A program made the position numbers and the translations under genes. A model generated the notes under the pieces. The model did not search any database, had not been told where the DNA came from, and was given only the letters and a program-made list of their open reading frames with translations. This document shows, one piece after another, positions 61,118 to 64,000 of a DNA stretch of 64,000 nt (position 1 is its first letter; every line of letters begins with the position of its first letter). The stretch is from Warburgia ugandensis (Eukaryota > Streptophyta > Magnoliopsida > Canellales > Canellaceae): contig CP141126.1 of assembly GCA_035236585.1 (NCBI GenBank), positions 66,379,414 to 66,443,413 on the forward strand. The letters run 5' to 3'.

Positions 61118-61235
61118 CTACTACACAAGAGGCTTTTAAAATTAGTTAAAAATACTAATAGAAGTTGATTAGAAAAATGATTTCTATCTAGTTGACATGG
61201 AATAACAGAAGAAGTCAGAAAAAAAAAGACTTTAA
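61118..61235 (+). mobile_element. CACTA transposon end
   Basis: CACTACTACACAAGAGGCTT begins a segment that follows the right CACTA tip at 29257 (read on its minus strand) for about 80 bp, through 'agaagttgattag' and 'atgatttctatctag'. It lies immediately after the 3' landmark of B2. No subterminal array and no opposite tip are recognised downstream, so this is an isolated end or a strongly decayed copy. Confidence 0.65.
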
Positions 61236-62689
61236 AAACCTAAATTTAAATTCTAAGATACCATGCTCACCCTTAATTTGTCAATCAAAGATCAAGTGCA
61301 AGAGTTCTTTGTTTTAATCCAAGATTAGGTGTATACGTTGCTGCTAGTCCAGGACCATGCACACACCTAATATTAATCTAAGATTATGTGCATGGGTTGT
61401 TCGCTTAATCTAAGATCATCAGCACTGTTATTTTCAAATCAAGGATAATAGTTGATTTACATTTCATTCATTGATCTCATGCTAGATTAGTAGACGTACT
61501 CCTTCTCCCAAGATCTATTGAGGAGCATAGTGGACTTTACTTTCATCCATTGATCTCATATGCATGCACTCTCTTTTATTTCCATAATTCATCAATGTGC
61601 AACATTAATTTGTTTTGATCTAAGCACCATTCACACACAACCATGGGTTATATCCATTGTGCATGTGTATGGTATTGTAGTTAGTCTCCTTCTAAAACCC
61701 TATGTATCATCAATGTGTAAATTACCATTGATTTAAACTTTTTCATGTGCATCACAATTTTAATACCCACTGCTATAGTTGTTCAAAACCTAGTGCATCC
61801 GCTTCTCATTTTATGTACTGCTACTATGGTCAATTTAGGAACTAATGCATGCTTACTTAGTCATATAGCTAGTTACCATAGTTTAATTGATGAACCAGGG
61901 ATCTATGCACCTCTTTTTTATGCCTTGCTATAATAGCTAGATCGTACATACATGTGTATCCATAACATAACGATCTCACATACCAATGGACCTCACATAC
62001 AAGTGTATGCACCACATAGTTTGATTCCTCATACAAGTGCATGCCTTAGAGCTCTTATGTCCAACTACTCACGTGTCATCCAATCTCATCCACAAGTGCA
62101 AGAGCACAACTAGATATCCATGTGCAATGTAGATTAGGCTACGAAACATCATGGGCACGTAATCCTTTAATTTATCTATCATGTAGACTTTGATCTTATA
62201 TTTTAAGAAACTGCATACTATTGATTTTATGCACATATGCAATATTGATTTATTATTCTAAGAGTCCCATTTCTGGTTGATCTTCTATGCATAATAGTCC
62301 CTCTTTAGGATGATTTTGAAATTAGAGGAAAATTTATGATAATTGCACATGAATGACAATTCGAAAGTTAAGCAAGGTGATTTTAGAATAAAGACTACAT
62401 TTCCTTGAATTACTGATTTGCTAAATATTTTGCCTAAGGGCATGTGTATCCACAAGTATGTGACTCAAGGATTTGAAAGGATATGTGCATTGTTTGTCTC
62501 AATCTATTAACCAAGATTTTGGAGATTTCACTAAAAGGAGTGTTTTTTTAATCGTGCATTGAGGTTGCAATTAGTGCTATTTGGACACTCTTTAAAGTCA
62601 TATGTGAGGGGTGATAATTGAGACACCAGTAGTTTGCTATGCTAGGAGTGCAGTTAGCTACTGACACTCTGAAAGGAAAATTTGATACT
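61236..62689. other. unassigned AT-rich stretch
   Basis: There is loose internal repetition of 'aatctaagatta.gtgcatgggttg' words at 61300-61450, but no coding signal, repeat end or RNA gene. It may be CACTA interior or early LTR sequence of the next element. Confidence 0.3.
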
Positions 62690-63595
62690 CGCCTAAGGTA
62701 AAGGCTTTTGGGCATTTAGAAGGGTCATGGGACCTTCGATTCAGTGTGATTCATTCTCCCCCATGAGGATCGGTGTAGGTTGTGTGGTATCCATGATCGA
62801 TCATCGATAGGAGAAGTTGGTTCTTTCTAAGTGTATAGTAGATGAGATATGATATTGACATATATGGTTTTATGTCAGTCAACCTTGAAGGATGTATACC
62901 ATTCACCTTTATGACCTTAGTGGATGCTGCTGTCTGGTCAGTTTGATACTATATACCATGTTTCAGATATTGGGTACAACGTATAATGTTGTGTACTTTT
63001 GAATTGAGATTTGTAATATTCTATGCAATTTATTGTGGATTATGAGGTTTAAATTGTTGTTGAGGTTTGATACCAATTATGATTAACCGTTAATATCTTA
63101 TTATCTCTATGCATTCATGTGTTTTCTGTATGTTTTTATCTAGCTTAAATTTCCCACTGAGTGGTTGTAATCACCCCCACCAACAATTTCAAGTTGAGGT
63201 AGAATAAGAACTTTGAAGAAGGGGAGCGAAACTATAATAGTGAAATTAGTTACTTATTTGGTTTAGAATAAAAAAACATTGAACATTTAGAATTATGATG
63301 TAATGGGATAATAAACATTGATTTGAATATGAGGATTTGGTTCAATTAAAGTTATAGTACCCTCTAATGTTGTTTGGGTGTGACCATTGGGTCCTGACTA
63401 TGTTGTTCTTACACACTTATTTTGGTTATAGGTGGAGTTTTGATAAGACACCCAAGTTTAAAAGGAAAGCTTTTAAAACTAATATATATTGTAGATCTTT
63501 GAAATGTTTTAGGAAAAAAAAGAAGTTTACTTAGGATCCTGATCATTTCCAAAGCAATTTTGAAAAACTGATCTATGAAAACTCGAGGTGTCACA
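62690..63595 (+). mobile_element. 3' part of a chromovirus-type LTR
   Basis: It ends in ACTCGAGGTGTCACA at 63595, the ending style of the chromovirus LTRs here. The section at 63140-63200 (CCCACTGAGTGG...) resembles their dyad region. What follows is minus-strand Athila integrase, so the LTR was inserted into it; TGTAG at 63596 would be the right target duplication. The left boundary was not found. Confidence 0.5.
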
Positions 63596-64000
63596 TGTAG
63601 GCCACTCGCACAAGGATGTACAGCTGACCAAAGGAGTAGGGAAAGGTCCCATAAAGTCAATGCTCCAAACATCAAAAGGCTTAATGATAAGAATGGGGTT
63701 CAAAGGCATCATATTTGTTTTTCTTATGCTCTCTGACATTTAGCACATGCTATGCAATAAGCATGTGAATCCCTAAAAATGGTGGGCTAATAGAAACCAT
63801 ACTGTAAAATTTTTGCAGCAGTCTTTCTAGAATTGAAGTGGCCCCCCGCATGCATTATCATGATAAAAGGAAATGATTTTATGATGTTTATTATTTGGTA
63901 TGCAGCTCCTAATAACTTAATTAGGATAGTATTTGAACAAGCATGAATCATCCAATGTAAAGTGTTTGACCTCAGCAATAAATCTTTTCTTATCTTGTTT
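63596..64000 (-). mobile_element. Athila-like element A4, integrase region
   Basis: On the minus strand it carries KTNMMPLNPILIIKPFDVWSIDFMGPFP (63725-63640), the start of the integrase core, preceded by the zinc-binding region (63740-63960). It matches A3 at 43600-43980 along its length. The element continues beyond the window edge. Broken; LTRs not in the window. Confidence 0.8.

Overview
This window looks like nuclear heterochromatin from a flowering plant with a repeat-rich genome, probably a woody eudicot or magnoliid, though the species cannot be told from it. The reasons are the stacked Ty3/gypsy LTR retrotransposons of two plant lineages (Athila-like and chromovirus Del/Tekay-like), plant RTE and L1 LINEs, and a CACTA (En/Spm) DNA transposon carrying a plant-type ULP1 protease gene. 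I found no host gene, tRNA, rRNA or CRISPR array. All protein-coding signal belongs to transposable elements and nearly all of it is decayed. I found no new functional system; the most unusual observations concern LTR architecture, CACTA arms and nested insertions.

Layout. 1-1636 is the 3' part of a long chromovirus-type LTR that landed in the gag of an older chromovirus fossil (1637-4400). 4790-10755 is an Athila-like element (B1: LTR, PBS, gag, start of protease). It is cut by a second element (C, 10756-13351), which is followed by a third Athila-like element (A2, LTR from 13352). A2 is interrupted by an RTE LINE (about 15106-17846) and resumes to about 20160. About 20200-29257 is a CACTA transposon with repeat-rich arms, an L1 fragment, a ULP1-like gene and an inserted solo LTR (24200-27048). 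29258-34440 is the pol half of an Athila-like fossil, split by a solo LTR (30993-34105). 34441-38480 is decayed chromovirus and unassigned sequence. 38481-51261 (minus strand) is the best preserved element, an Athila-like copy (A3) with both LTRs, PBS, gag, pol and PPT region. 51778-61117 is another Athila-like element (B2) interrupted by a complete solo LTR (55841-58531) and followed by a CACTA end at 61118. The right edge holds part of another chromovirus-type LTR (to 63595) inside a minus-strand Athila-like integrase region.

Order of events. Athila-like elements and old chromoviruses form the bottom layer. CACTA and LINE elements entered them. Chromovirus-type elements inserted last and were mostly reduced to solo LTRs: three still have exact 5-bp target duplications (CTATG, AATAC, TTGAC). 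Those LTRs share a layout of TATA box, then a CpG-rich block, then (in two of the three and in the LTR at the left edge) a perfect 7-bp dyad near the 3' end. All LTR elements are treated here as fossils. Identities, ages and homologies were judged by eye.
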